Virus record (IMG/VR): IMGVR_UViG_3300008450_008428
Span: 1-43,605 of that record
DNA length: 43,605 nt
Reading direction: 5' to 3' (one strand)
From: a virus
The position numbers were made by a program, and so were the translations under genes. Shown here piece after piece: positions 21,536-30,942 of this stretch. Below the pieces are notes generated by a model. The model did no database searches. It was not told the DNA's origin and saw only the letters and a list, made by a program, of their open reading frames with translations. Within the stretch, counting starts at the first letter, position 1. Each line of letters starts with the position of its first letter.

Positions 21536-23608
21536 CTATTCTCTAGTTGATACTGGTTGATTTGGTGACATTCTTACGTTTGGACCATGTGCAAGAATTT
21601 GAAAGGCAACGTCTATGTCTACTACCGAGAAGACTGTTTGCATTTCAAAGAAGTCTAGGTCACCTGGTGATTTAAACATTCTGACCTTCAAGAATTCGTC
21701 TTGGTTTGCGTCAGAGGTAACACCTCCAAGTGGTTCTGCTCCCAACACTGCACCACCCAATTGGTTGGTCGCCTGAGGCGAGAACGTGGTGTCAGCGTCA
21801 AGTGGGATTATAGCATAGTTTTTGACACCTGTCACCCCTCGATAGTCGTATTTGATTGTCTCTGTGAGGTTACAGTTGGCTGTCATGTATAGTTCAACGT
21901 AATATTCAGAGAACGTCTTGAGTGCTGCTCTGTCTCCAAAGTTTCTGTAAGCGAATGCCGCAGTGTATGCAATAGGTTTGTTATTGTCATTACGCCCTGT
22001 GAACAATTTGTATGTCTCTGGGTTATCACTTGAATGACCATAAAGTTCACCCCCAATCACAGCAAATCGTCGAATTGGTAACTGTTGTGGTGGTTGCCAG
22101 AAGCCTTTCTCAAGGTCGTAGATGAATACTTTTCCTTCTACAGGACGAGAAATGAGTAGCCAGTTGCGCCAGTATATAGCGTGACCGTTAGTGAAATCTG
22201 CCTCATCAAAATCTGGCTTAATAGGGTCTGAGATAGGTTTAGACTGTGGTGTCTCAACATTCTCAATACGCCCAAGCTCATCAAGTGTCGGTTGCCCTGT
22301 AACAAACAAGACGCTGTTCTTGGCTTGAGCCACAAGGTCTTGGCTCAGTGGGGACTGTCGTGCTCCTGTTTTGAGTTTCTTTATTGTTAGAGCCTCTTTG
22401 GTATTGTCTGAAGAAAGAGTAAAGCTTGTTTTGAAAATACCACCGTTCTTAATACCAATGTACATGTCTTCTTCTTGTGTGAAGAACGCCGTGGGTGTTC
22501 CGTCTAAAGTAAGAAGCGCTCCTTCTCCTGGAAGGCGTGTCGCAGTGTATGTAAAGTCCGTGAAGTCTGTGTTTTTGGAAACATACACAGTGTTTCTTGT
22601 GAGTGAGCCTATATATATTTGGTTGTTTAGAACTCCAATAAGGTCGTTCACTACACCTGAAGCGGGTTTGTTTGTGTTTGTTCGTACGGCTTGAAACACC
22701 AAATCACCTGCCGTATGACCTCCTGCGGCTGGGTCAGGAGTGACTCCTGTGATGGTTGTGGTTCCTTCACCTCCTGTGTAGGTGTATGTAATTCCTCCAA
22801 TAACAATTTGACGTGTTCCGTTTAACAGGAATCGTTCTGCAGCCCACGAGGTAGAACCCTGCTTCGTAATTGTATAAGAAAGTGTCAGGGTATTTGCTGC
22901 TGTTGTCGTGTCGTCTATGGTGTATGCAACAGTTACTGAACCGCTAAGGCCAGAACCTCCTGAAGCAGAAAGAGTTATCACACCATCGCCGACCCGAGAA
23001 CCTGTTGCAACAAGGTTAGAGCCTGCTGAATCTTTATATATGTTTACTGTACGAGTTCCAGCGACATCGGCCAGTGTGTAGTAGAGAACAAAGGCGTTTG
23101 TGTTCGATGTCGTCGCCCCTGTAAATGCCCAAGCAGAAAGTTGGTTAGCAGCGTCCCCCGCTTCTGTTACAGAAGCAACAGATGAAGAAGAGTAGGTTGT
23201 GATGCCGCCAGACCATTCATAAATATTTGCATCACCATTCACAAACAACAGCAAGTCTATAGATTCTGTTGAAGACCACCACTTAGTAAATTGGAAATCT
23301 ACAGCAGACCAGCCGTCCTTTAAGCGCCTCCACGAACCGCTGTAATAAATTTCCAACTCGTCGTCATATGACCTTAATGGAATTTCGACACCAGATGAGT
23401 TTAGCCATTCGTAAGAACCTTCAATTGGTAAATCAGCTGTCGTGTTTGCTGCGCCAAACAATTCGTACCCTCCACGAGACTCAACCTTTTCTCCATCGTT
23501 AATGATGACATTCAAAGAACCAGAAACAAGAGTCCTGGCCATTGAGTTGGTAACGTCTGGCTTAGTCACGTACCCTGTAAACTTGTCGATGAGGTTGTAT
23601 TTTGTCAT
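21536..23608 (-). CDS. Tail nozzle-like beta-propeller protein
   Basis: 690 residues of beta-rich repeats without signal peptide. It begins MTKYNLIDKFTGYVTKPDVTN and has blades with G-x-x-Y/W endings (GGYELFG; NIYEWSGG; QIYIGSLT; ELYGHSSD; YKLFTGRND). This is the style of podovirus nozzle proteins (T7 gp12/P22 gp10 class), which close the tail tube. It overlaps the adaptor gene by 1 nt, as nozzle and adaptor genes often sit together. An inserted immunoglobulin-like stretch around residues 140-260 is plausible. Function by position and fold pattern. Confidence 0.68.
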   Translation of the reverse strand: MTKYNLIDKFTGYVTKPDVTNSMARTLVSGSLNVIINDGEKVESRGGYELFGAANTTADLPIEGSYEWLNSSGVEIPLRSYDDELEIYYSGSWRRLKDGWSAVDFQFTKWWSSTESIDLLLFVNGDANIYEWSGGITTYSSSSVASVTEAGDAANQLSAWAFTGATTSNTNAFVLYYTLADVAGTRTVNIYKDSAGSNLVATGSRVGDGVITLSASGGSGLSGSVTVAYTIDDTTTAANTLTLSYTITKQGSTSWAAERFLLNGTRQIVIGGITYTYTGGEGTTTITGVTPDPAAGGHTAGDLVFQAVRTNTNKPASGVVNDLIGVLNNQIYIGSLTRNTVYVSKNTDFTDFTYTATRLPGEGALLTLDGTPTAFFTQEEDMYIGIKNGGIFKTSFTLSSDNTKEALTIKKLKTGARQSPLSQDLVAQAKNSVLFVTGQPTLDELGRIENVETPQSKPISDPIKPDFDEADFTNGHAIYWRNWLLISRPVEGKVFIYDLEKGFWQPPQQLPIRRFAVIGGELYGHSSDNPETYKLFTGRNDNNKPIAYTAAFAYRNFGDRAALKTFSEYYVELYMTANCNLTETIKYDYRGVTGVKNYAIIPLDADTTFSPQATNQLGGAVLGAEPLGGVTSDANQDEFLKVRMFKSPGDLDFFEMQTVFSVVDIDVAFQILAHGPNVRMSPNQPVSTRE

Positions 23609-24783
23609 TAGCGTCGTGTGTAGCGAGCGCCACGGTTTGCGTAGCGTGATTGCTTCGGAACGATGTCACTCTTGTAGCGCATCATATAAGCCTTTAGCTC
23701 TTCATCTCTCTTGTTCTTAAAGTAATTTACGTCAAACGACCCGTTGTCTCCTTGTAATTCTTGAGAAATGATGTGACCAAGTTCGTAGATAAAAAGGTTT
23801 TCTGCACCAGCATGTTCAAGGTTGATGAGGTCAGTATCTTCAGTTGGAGTCTCAAGCCATGTACCTGAAGAGTCTCTGAACATATATCTTGAGTAATATA
23901 CAAGAGAGTAGATACTTGGTAGTCGCACTATGATTGAGTCTACTCTTACCGTAGACACGGCAGTGCCGTTGTAAGCAAGAGTAAAACGAAGATAATCTAC
24001 GCCAGATGCAACTGGTGTTCCTGTCTCTGTAGCCCCAGACCAATCGAATCTAAGAAGATTCCAACCAGCCGCAAAAGCAGTGGCATCATGTGTCGCTGTT
24101 ACACTTGCCGACCAATAGTTTGCCGAACTTGAACCCCAACGAAGACTTGCGCTTGTTATCGGTGTCGCAGAAGAAAAATATACCCACACAAATACAGAAC
24201 CAACATCTTCGTATGTAGAAAGGTCTGTTGCGGTGAATGTGCTGTTTTCTATATAGCCAGAAGAACCAGCGGCAGCAAGGTCAAACTTAAGAGATGCGCT
24301 TCCTGTAATTTTATACAGTGTGTCAACTTCCAAATTTTGTGCTGACGCAGTTGCCGCCCATGTGCCTACAGCAGTAAGAGATTCGCAATCGTTGATTGTG
24401 ACTCCTGGAGTGAGAGACTTTGAAATCTTCAACTTTTTAACCATTGAGTTGAAATCAACAGTGTAGTCTTGGTCCTGTTTTAGTCGGTCAAATGTTCGTG
24501 TGTCTATCGCTGTTGGCATGTCTCCGCTATCCCTGTTTACTTGAGCGCGTATATCAATAATACGGTCCATGTTCATGTCGGAAGGAGCGACATACGAATA
24601 TACCTCGTCATAGAGAGCGTTAGAAATCTGCTGTTCTCGTATAAGCTCTTTTGGGTCTACCAACAAGAGAATGTTGCCGGCTGCCTCATGGGCCAAGCCG
24701 TAGAAGTCTCTAACCTTGTCAATATTTGAACCATGAATTTTAGAAGCGATTCTGGTTTTAACTTGTGTGAGTGTGAGTGACAT
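23608..24783 (-). CDS. Head-tail adaptor with an inserted carbohydrate-binding-like domain
   Basis: 391 residues. The N-terminal 125 and C-terminal 100 residues are helical, like podovirus adaptor (gp11/gp4-type) proteins that bind the portal ring. Between them lies a beta-sandwich (about 127-290) with the look of a jelly-roll carbohydrate-binding module: ITGSASLKFDL, a VFVWVYFSS strand, GWNLLRFDWS and a VRVDSIIVR closing strand. The insert may decorate the neck and bind glycans. The gene has its own TGTGGTATAAT promoter 8 nt before the ATG, giving a leaderless message. Confidence 0.68.
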   Translation of the reverse strand: MSLTLTQVKTRIASKIHGSNIDKVRDFYGLAHEAAGNILLLVDPKELIREQQISNALYDEVYSYVAPSDMNMDRIIDIRAQVNRDSGDMPTAIDTRTFDRLKQDQDYTVDFNSMVKKLKISKSLTPGVTINDCESLTAVGTWAATASAQNLEVDTLYKITGSASLKFDLAAAGSSGYIENSTFTATDLSTYEDVGSVFVWVYFSSATPITSASLRWGSSSANYWSASVTATHDATAFAAGWNLLRFDWSGATETGTPVASGVDYLRFTLAYNGTAVSTVRVDSIIVRLPSIYSLVYYSRYMFRDSSGTWLETPTEDTDLINLEHAGAENLFIYELGHIISQELQGDNGSFDVNYFKNKRDEELKAYMMRYKSDIVPKQSRYANRGARYTRR

Positions 24784-24791
24784 TGTATTGA

Positions 24792-24820
24792 ATTATACCA
24801 CAAAACGTGCTTATTGTCTG
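24792..24820 (-). promoter_or_regulatory. Promoter before the adaptor gene
   Basis: Minus strand: CAGACA (24820-24815), 17-bp spacer, extended TGTGGTATAAT ending at 24792, then 8 nt to the ATG at 24783. The upstream TTTTGTGG is shared with the 38333 and 30326 sites. Confidence 0.72.
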
Positions 24821-25260
24821 TCCCGCAATTCCTCTATTTTGTTCAGTAATTTCTTAGGGACGGGCATTCCTGCCTTGCCAAGATTCTCTGCGATAGAGAT
24901 GAATTCTGTTGTTGCAAGGAAAATTACGACAACGTTTTCAATGTACATTTCAAATGGAATGACAGACTGCAGCAGATGTCCTGCGACAATGAAAATTAAA
25001 TACCGCAACAGTTTAGGCACTGACAAAATAAACCTTTTTGAAGAAATTACTTCGCCAGATATCTTAGCCCCCCAGACTCCGGTAAAAGAATCAAGTACCA
25101 CCAAAACAACAATGACCCAAATATAATTGTAGAATTCAACACCAAACAAAAAACCTGTGGCGATGCCAAGGTAAGCCAAGATAGTTTTAAGAATTAAGTG
25201 GTCTGCGAACGGTTCTAATGCGGTTTTGCAGGCCTGTGCGACGGGGCTGATAATGCTCAT
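24811..25260 (-). CDS. Phage holin, holin_4_1 (TcdE/UtxA) type
   Basis: 149 residues. Hydrophobic helices at about 25-42, 44-62, 84-105 and 107-125. The hallmark sequence D-S-F-T-G-V-W-x-A-K-x-S-G-E (after VVLVVLD), the basic KRFILSVPK stretch and the C-terminal SIAENLGKAGMPVPKKL are all typical of the phage holin_4 family. This makes a second holin in addition to the two-helix one in the lysis cassette. It sits among fibre genes, far from the lysins, perhaps an antiholin or a pinholin for another membrane step. Confidence 0.87.
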   Translation of the reverse strand: MSIISPVAQACKTALEPFADHLILKTILAYLGIATGFLFGVEFYNYIWVIVVLVVLDSFTGVWGAKISGEVISSKRFILSVPKLLRYLIFIVAGHLLQSVIPFEMYIENVVVIFLATTEFISIAENLGKAGMPVPKKLLNKIEELRDRQ

Positions 25261-25269
25261 GTTAGTAAT

Positions 25270-26349
25270 TTAATCAAAAGGTATAAATAGTTCTGGTACT
25301 ACTACCGCACTTGGTTCTGCTATTGAGATAGCCACTCCAGCGTGTCCTGCATTTACGCCAAAGGTATACGAATAACTTGCCGAACCTGCTGGTGTTTTAG
25401 GAAACGTGGTAGAACGCATAACAATAGAACAGTCGTTTGGTGTTCCCGTTGCTCCCAATACCTGCGTAGCGTTGGTAGAAGCCGCGATATTGCAGTTGTC
25501 AGCCACAGCTCCAATAAGAACTGCGGTGTTGTCTGCTACGGTGGTGATTGAGAGCGTGTCTGAGGACTGTGAGGCTGAGCCTGGCTCTGTCGCCGTAGCG
25601 TCTACAGGTGAGGTAGTGGTGTTGGTTCCCGAAAGAGACACACTACCTACAGAAATCCATGCGGTAGTACCCGAGCGACTACATACCACGTTAGCGGTAG
25701 TGATTGCTGGTGCGCCTAGTCCGTAGAAGTAAATCTCCAAAGAGCCAGAGTCGGGTGTACGGGTCTCTTTCACAAGCTGAGTCATAGACGTACCATTGAA
25801 CGTACAGCCTGTTGCCGTGTCTCCTGTCCAGTCAATCATTTGAGTGACGAGGTAGGTGTCTCCTGAAGCGGTTGTGTGGGAGAGGGTGTATGAAGTTGCT
25901 CCACTGGCTGATGAGGTGATGCCTGAAGTATTAGTTATGGCTACCGCTGCCTTTGCTTTAGGCGTTATTGCGTCTATTACACTTATTAGTTCAGTCTTTT
26001 TAGGGTTGGAGTATATTCCCTTTCCTTCTTCATTAGACTTCTTACCGTCCTCATACTGGCTATCAGGGAAGGTCTGGTACACTACCTCACCCTTCTTATT
26101 TAGAAATACTCCAACAGAAATAACTCCGTTTCCGTCTTCATCTTTGAATACAGGCGGTGCTTCCATTCGCTTGTATGCCTCTGGTACGTCTGCTGTTTTG
26201 TAGTATTCAACCTGCTCTATAGCTATCTGTATCGCTTCGGGGGTGGTTTGATATGAGTAAAGCCACTGCATCTCTTCTGGGATAGCAGGTGTAGTCGCTC
26301 CTAGAATGACTGCACCAACCCCTCCGATAATTTGAGCGACTTTTTTCAT
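25270..26349 (-). CDS. Exported or anchored fibre protein
   Basis: 359 residues from the ATG at 26349. The start KKVAQIIGGVGAVILGATTPA is a basic plus hydrophobic segment like a signal peptide or anchor. Residues about 40-130 are helical/mixed (VFLNKKGEVVYQTFPD). The remaining 230 form a Ser/Thr-rich beta-sandwich (SYTLSHTTASGDTYLV; GCTFNGTSMTQL; SLEIYFYGLGAPA), as in lectin- or concanavalin-like domains. It starts 1 nt after the big fibre's stop. A receptor-binding or surface role is inferred. Confidence 0.6.
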   Translation of the reverse strand: MKKVAQIIGGVGAVILGATTPAIPEEMQWLYSYQTTPEAIQIAIEQVEYYKTADVPEAYKRMEAPPVFKDEDGNGVISVGVFLNKKGEVVYQTFPDSQYEDGKKSNEEGKGIYSNPKKTELISVIDAITPKAKAAVAITNTSGITSSASGATSYTLSHTTASGDTYLVTQMIDWTGDTATGCTFNGTSMTQLVKETRTPDSGSLEIYFYGLGAPAITTANVVCSRSGTTAWISVGSVSLSGTNTTTSPVDATATEPGSASQSSDTLSITTVADNTAVLIGAVADNCNIAASTNATQVLGATGTPNDCSIVMRSTTFPKTPAGSASYSYTFGVNAGHAGVAISIAEPSAVVVPELFIPFD

Positions 26350-26350
26350 A

Positions 26351-29300
26351 CTAGGTTCCATCAGTTGTTCGTCCGTACGAACAAGTAGGATTTGCTACTG
26401 CACCGCTTACTGAACCGATGTCGTACATGATTGTCTCTCCTGCTGTAAAGGAGTTATTACTTGAAAGAGTGGTGAATGTTGTTGTGAGACCTGTCGCTGA
26501 AACTACGGCTGTAGAGGTTGCTGTACCGTCTCCAACTCGCGCTACGAATGTACCTCCTCCTGTTCCCTTACAACCAAACTGCGTGAACGTAGTCGCGCGT
26601 GGGAAACCTGACACTTGTAGTGTGGTTGTACCTGTACCAAGTGAAGAAGTTGCGTATAGAAACGCTGAAGAAATCAACGGGTCAATTACTTGTGTGGCAC
26701 TTCCAGACTGGTATTTAAGCTGATTGTTTGTTGAGTCAATTCCAATGTCTCCGTTTGTTGCGAGGGCAAGTGCTGCTGAATATGGAATACGGAGAAGGTC
26801 AGTAAATACACCCTTCACAAACGTCACGATACCTGACGTTGCGATTGAGATAGCTGAGACTGATGAGGTGGCGTAGGTAGAAGGTGAGGCAGTCGCAATC
26901 ATCAAGTTGCCTACGTTGTTTCTGAATACCCAGTGGTCAGATGTAAGCGTTGCGTCAGAAAGTGAAAGTTGAGCTGATGTTCCTGCAACTTGCAATTTCC
27001 AGTTTGGCGTAGTTGTGCCAACACCTGTATTTCCACCGTTCAAAATGGTCACATACGCCGTGTCGTTTGTACCGAGGTCTAGCGCGCCTGTAGTTTTTCC
27101 AAACACTTCGTGTCTACTGCCTGAGCTCACGCCTAGTTGAAGACCGCTAGTGCTAGATTGCGAGGAACGATGAATGTTGATATAGCTTGCGTTGCTTCCT
27201 TGGAATGAGGCTGAGTTGGGGCTGGCTGACGCTTGTACAGAGAATATGCGTGGAGGGGTGGTAGTACCCACACCCACGTTTCCTGCGTTGTTTACAACCA
27301 ACAGTGTAGTTGATGCACTATTCACAAGTTCGAAGGCGCGTGTAGCTGCAGTTGCGCCAGCTCCCCAGACTGAAAGACGTGCGTATGGTGAGGTGGTGCC
27401 GATACCGACATTACCAGTACTGTCTATTCTCATTTGCTCACTTCCTGATGTGACGAATCCAAGTGTATTTGCTCCTGCTCTGTAGATACCCGTATCGGTG
27501 TCATTAGCCCACGACCAATCAGGAGTCGCCACAGATGTCAAAGCACGAGCAAGAATCTGACCACCGTTTGAGATTGTTAGGTTTGTGTTGTTTGTACCTG
27601 TACTATCCATATTCGTGAACAAAATGTCTGAAGGAATGATGCCGTCAGATACGGTACCGTTCACACGACCTTGGATTCGTGCAGATTCAACGAACTGTGT
27701 ACCGTCCGCACCCTGAAATGATATGTTGCCGAGTTGATGGTTTGTAGATACTGCTGTGTATGAGCCAACAGTTGCTCCACCTGACTTACCAAGGTACAAG
27801 CCTGGACCTGTCTGAGCAGACGTGTATCTTGCAACAGCCTGAATACCAGACGCTGCTGCGGTTCCAATGTTTTGAAGAATAGGAGTCACGCGAGTAGTAG
27901 ATGCCTGTTGTGCTGTAGTGAACGTCTGAAAATCAGTAGCTCCTATTATAGCTCCAGTTGAGACTGATAGGTTTGTCGTTGATGCGTTTGCAATTGTCTG
28001 AGTACCTGCCCAAGTGTTAGAGGTTGTAGTTCCAAAAGCTAGTCCTATTGCATTTACTGTGCGTGTCACGGGATAAGTGAATGTGAGAGGAACTTGGTAG
28101 TCGGTATCGGCTACGGCTGTACCTATCATAGAAGTACCGTTGCCCTTGAGTATTCCAGTGAGTGTTGTTGAGCCTGTACCTCCGTTAGCTACTGGAAGTG
28201 TTCCTGTAACTTCGGCTGAGGCAAGGTCTACTGAAGTTCCAAGTGTAGTTTGTAGTGCGCCTGCGACAATTTGAAGCCCTGTTCCTGTAATGTCTGATAT
28301 AAAGTCAGAACCCATTTGGAAGGCTGTAGTTGCGTAGAGTTTAGGAAACGTTGAAGTAGCACTTGTTGAAGTGCCTACAAAATAGGGTGCGCCTATTTTA
28401 CTTGACTCAATACCTCCAGCGAATGTTGTAGTTCCTGAGTTAGAGAATGAGTTTAGCCCACTCCACTGGTTTGCGGTGGTTGTACCAAATGCAAGCGATA
28501 CTGTGTTGGCTGAAAATTGTACCGGGTAGGTAGCTGAGATAGGTGCTTGGTAGTCTGTTCCTGCTGAGGCAACTGACACAGCACCTGAAGAAGACTTTAA
28601 AAGACCTGTGAGAGACGTAGCAAGGCGTGTAGCTCCGTCAATGTTTACTCCTCCGTAGAATGTAGCTCCAGCACCACCTCCTGCTCCAAACAAAGCAACG
28701 TTAGTGTAGTTGTTTGATACTACATACACACCGTCAGAAGCATCTCCACGAATACCGTGAGTGGTAAGAAACTTTAGATGAGGCATTGTAATATCACCTG
28801 CAAAGGTAGAAGTAGCTGTTGAGGAGGTCGCCACAAAATAGGGCGCACCTATAAGTGTTCCTGTTTCTACACCACCTGCAAAAGTGGTTGTTCCTGTGTT
28901 TGAGAATGAATTAAGACCTGACCATGCATTGTTAGTTGTAGTACCAAAAGCTAATCCAATAGTTCCAGTAGTAGTGATAGAGCCACCTGTGACTGGGTAG
29001 GTGGTGTCTATTTGGGTGACAGTTCCTGAGCCTCCACCCGTGGTTGAAAGAGTAGTACCATCATAGGTAAGTCCTGAACCTACTACGAGAGAGCCTATCT
29101 GTGAGGTACCGTTGCCTTTGAGAATACCTGTAAGGGTAGTGGAGCCTGTGCCTCCGTTTGCTACGGGTAGAGCACCGGTGACGTCTGACGTTAGGTTTAC
29201 GGATTCACACGTTGCAACGCCAAGAGCTGACAGCGCACGAATGAATTGGTTGGTGCATGTAGTTCCTGCGTATTCTTGCACTGAGCCAGCGCCTGTGACT

Positions 29301-29557
29301 TGCAAAAGAGCAGACGTTAAACCTGTAATGCCGAAATTGGTAGTTGTACCATTACCTGCAAAGAAGTTAGCAAAGAATGGAGTGGATGTCGCGGATAGTT
29401 TTGAGTTTGCCGCCGAAGATGTTGCAACAATAAAACCTCCGTACGGAGAAAGAACCTGTTGGTTTTGTGCAGGTACAATCTGTGCGTGAGCCACAGTTCC
29501 AAATAGCAATGCCGAAATAAGTGCTGCTGCTGCGAGAATGTAAATGAATGTCTTCAT
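26351..29557 (-). CDS. Large exported fibre protein
   Basis: 1068 residues. A Sec signal peptide is clear: MKTFIYILAAAALISALLFG, then VAHA and a polar start. The rest is Ser/Thr/Gly/Asn-rich beta-helix-like sequence. Two copies of a block containing LPVANGGTGSTTLTGILKGN occur, with repeated GLNSFSN-type blocks. Motifs GNVGIGTTSP, GNVGVGTTTP and GNTGVGTTTP, typical of long fibres, appear later, and the C-terminus has a two-Cys domain (FGCKGTGG; NPTCSYG). Signal peptides are unusual for virion fibres. The protein may be exported and displayed, or follow a host-style surface route. Confidence 0.68.
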   Translation of the reverse strand: MKTFIYILAAAALISALLFGTVAHAQIVPAQNQQVLSPYGGFIVATSSAANSKLSATSTPFFANFFAGNGTTTNFGITGLTSALLQVTGAGSVQEYAGTTCTNQFIRALSALGVATCESVNLTSDVTGALPVANGGTGSTTLTGILKGNGTSQIGSLVVGSGLTYDGTTLSTTGGGSGTVTQIDTTYPVTGGSITTTGTIGLAFGTTTNNAWSGLNSFSNTGTTTFAGGVETGTLIGAPYFVATSSTATSTFAGDITMPHLKFLTTHGIRGDASDGVYVVSNNYTNVALFGAGGGAGATFYGGVNIDGATRLATSLTGLLKSSSGAVSVASAGTDYQAPISATYPVQFSANTVSLAFGTTTANQWSGLNSFSNSGTTTFAGGIESSKIGAPYFVGTSTSATSTFPKLYATTAFQMGSDFISDITGTGLQIVAGALQTTLGTSVDLASAEVTGTLPVANGGTGSTTLTGILKGNGTSMIGTAVADTDYQVPLTFTYPVTRTVNAIGLAFGTTTSNTWAGTQTIANASTTNLSVSTGAIIGATDFQTFTTAQQASTTRVTPILQNIGTAAASGIQAVARYTSAQTGPGLYLGKSGGATVGSYTAVSTNHQLGNISFQGADGTQFVESARIQGRVNGTVSDGIIPSDILFTNMDSTGTNNTNLTISNGGQILARALTSVATPDWSWANDTDTGIYRAGANTLGFVTSGSEQMRIDSTGNVGIGTTSPYARLSVWGAGATAATRAFELVNSASTTLLVVNNAGNVGVGTTTPPRIFSVQASASPNSASFQGSNASYINIHRSSQSSTSGLQLGVSSGSRHEVFGKTTGALDLGTNDTAYVTILNGGNTGVGTTTPNWKLQVAGTSAQLSLSDATLTSDHWVFRNNVGNLMIATASPSTYATSSVSAISIATSGIVTFVKGVFTDLLRIPYSAALALATNGDIGIDSTNNQLKYQSGSATQVIDPLISSAFLYATSSLGTGTTTLQVSGFPRATTFTQFGCKGTGGGTFVARVGDGTATSTAVVSATGLTTTFTTLSSNNSFTAGETIMYDIGSVSGAVANPTCSYGRTTDGT

Positions 29558-29558
29558 A

Positions 29559-30317
29559 CTAAGTATACGAGTAGGTCAGATTAAATATCTCGCTAGCGTC
29601 AGCATTGTATATCGTCAATGTACTGCTGGTTTTTGTGAAGTTGTAACTTGCTCCTTCTGTTTGTGGAATGTTGTTTCTGTATACACAAATTATCCGACTA
29701 AACGTAGCCCAGTTTGTGAGCTGTGTTAGGTCAATCGTAACGTCAGAGCCTGACTGAACAGCAGTAAGAATGTATTGCGTGGTCACTGTCTCCCCACTAG
29801 TCGTAGTACCCGAACCGCCACCTCTAGCATAGATTTTTCCTTTTGAGGCTGACATTCCTCCCACGGGTACACCTGGAGTATTTTTAAGCTTACCGTAATC
29901 AAGACGCGAAGCGCCTTTTGCTGCCTCAATTTTCTTAATGAAGTATTCTGGCGGAATCTTATCTATCATTGCTTGGATGTCAGGGAGTTCAGCGACATCT
30001 CCCTTCTCGCCCCTTTCACCTTGTGGTCCTTGTTCGCCCCTTTCACCTTGTGGTCCTTGTTCGCCCCTTTCACCTTGTGGTCCTTGCTCACCCTTTTCAC
30101 CCTTGTCTCCTTTTTCTCCACGAAGACCTCTTGGCCCTGTGAAACCTCTTTCACCCTTAGGTCCCTGAGACCCATCCTTACCCTTAACTGAAATAAGCTC
30201 GACACCATCAAGGTCAACACTTATTTTTTGTTTAGATTTTAGCGTAGAAGAAATTTCAGCAAGTTGTTTGCCTAAAGAAGCAAGTGCGGCGATAACAGCT
30301 TGCGCAAGGGGATTCAT
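29559..30317 (-). CDS. Collagen-like fibre protein
   Basis: 252 residues. A helical N-terminus (about 1-30) and short linker precede 21 G-X-Y triplets (about residues 46-108), including three copies of [10 protein letters not shown] helical and a Ser/Thr/beta C-terminal domain follow ([27 protein letters not shown]). Collagen-like rods with a trimerising tip are common in phage tail fibres. No signal peptide, unlike its neighbours. A promoter of the TGTGGTATAAT class (here GTGGGATAAT) lies 8 nt before the ATG. Confidence 0.82.
   Translation of the reverse strand: MNPLAQAVIAALASLGKQLAEISSTLKSKQKISVDLDGVELISVKGKDGSQGPKGERGFTGPRGLRGEKGDKGEKGEQGPQGERGEQGPQGERGEQGPQGERGEKGDVAELPDIQAMIDKIPPEYFIKKIEAAKGASRLDYGKLKNTPGVPVGGMSASKGKIYARGGGSGTTTSGETVTTQYILTAVQSGSDVTIDLTQLTNWATFSRIICVYRNNIPQTEGASYNFTKTSSTLTIYNADASEIFNLTYSYT
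30007..30087 (-). repeat. 27-bp tandem repeat, three units
   Basis: Units at 30007-30033, 30034-30060 and 30061-30087 (the last with two base changes near its end) encode GEQGPQGER-type nonapeptides. Such repeats change number by slippage or recombination and would change fibre length. Confidence 0.85.
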
Positions 30318-30325
30318 GTCTATGT

Positions 30326-30354
30326 ATTATCCCACAAAAACGCTGTTTTGTTAA
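30326..30354 (-). promoter_or_regulatory. Promoter before the collagen-like gene
   Basis: Minus strand: TTAACA (30354-30349; 5 of 6), 17-bp spacer, GATAAT (30331-30326) preceded by TTTTGTGG. The ATG follows after 8 nt, predicting a leaderless message. Confidence 0.7.
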
Positions 30355-30905
30355 TCCCCACGCGCGTCTCGTTTCTGAGCAATTTCTGTGTATAGCGCAC
30401 CGTTCGTGCTTGATACTCCAACAGGAATGAAGAATACAATTCTCTTCCATCGGGAAGCCACTTCGGAGACTTGCACAGCCTTTAAAGAAGTTGACGCGGT
30501 AGTACTTCCTGGCAACCAACGATGTGTGACTGTTGTTGAAGCATGGTCTATACCAGAAATAGAAGAGAGTCTTGCGTCTTCGTTATACCAATCACCGTTT
30601 CCTGTTGAAGGATTGTAGTTGTTTGAATACTGGGTGTACCAATCAAGACGTGCCGCTGATGTAGAGGCAGTAAATTGAATCATTACTGTATTTGAATCAA
30701 CTTCACGAGAATCCCAAACAACAGTAGAGGTCGCTGTTCCTGGGGTCATGTATGTTGGTGATGTTGTCGCGGTTGCTGATGCTGTTACATCTACCTGACT
30801 AGGACGTGCTTTTGCTTTTTGTACAGAAAAACCAAACATTGAAACAAGGAAGATTACTGCAAGTGCAGCAACCCCCACGCCTGAGTAATACTTTTTAAGT
30901 GTCAT
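30351..30905 (-). CDS. Exported or membrane-anchored hypothetical protein
   Basis: 184 residues. The N-terminus has Lys then a hydrophobic helix (VGVAALAVIFLVSMFGFSV) and a basic patch: a signal anchor or signal peptide. The mature part is a beta-rich domain with Ser/Thr runs (ASATATTSPTYMTPGTATST) and several Trp/Tyr; it ends in charged residues. Same style as the proteins at 30978 and 26351. Possibly part of a surface or fibre complex with the collagen-like protein just downstream. No known family. Confidence 0.62.
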   Translation of the reverse strand: MTLKKYYSGVGVAALAVIFLVSMFGFSVQKAKARPSQVDVTASATATTSPTYMTPGTATSTVVWDSREVDSNTVMIQFTASTSAARLDWYTQYSNNYNPSTGNGDWYNEDARLSSISGIDHASTTVTHRWLPGSTTASTSLKAVQVSEVASRWKRIVFFIPVGVSSTNGALYTEIAQKRDARGD

Positions 30906-30942
30906 GATGATAAGAATGTTAGTTAAGGCCGCCAGGCCATTC

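Noticed and set aside
30007-30087. CRISPR array
   Set aside because: The units are head-to-tail without spacers and encode the collagen-like repeat.
29938-30191. Rightward frames with PCSPLSPCG-type or LWSLFAPFT-type repeats
   Set aside because: They are opposite-strand shadows of the collagen-like 27-bp repeats.
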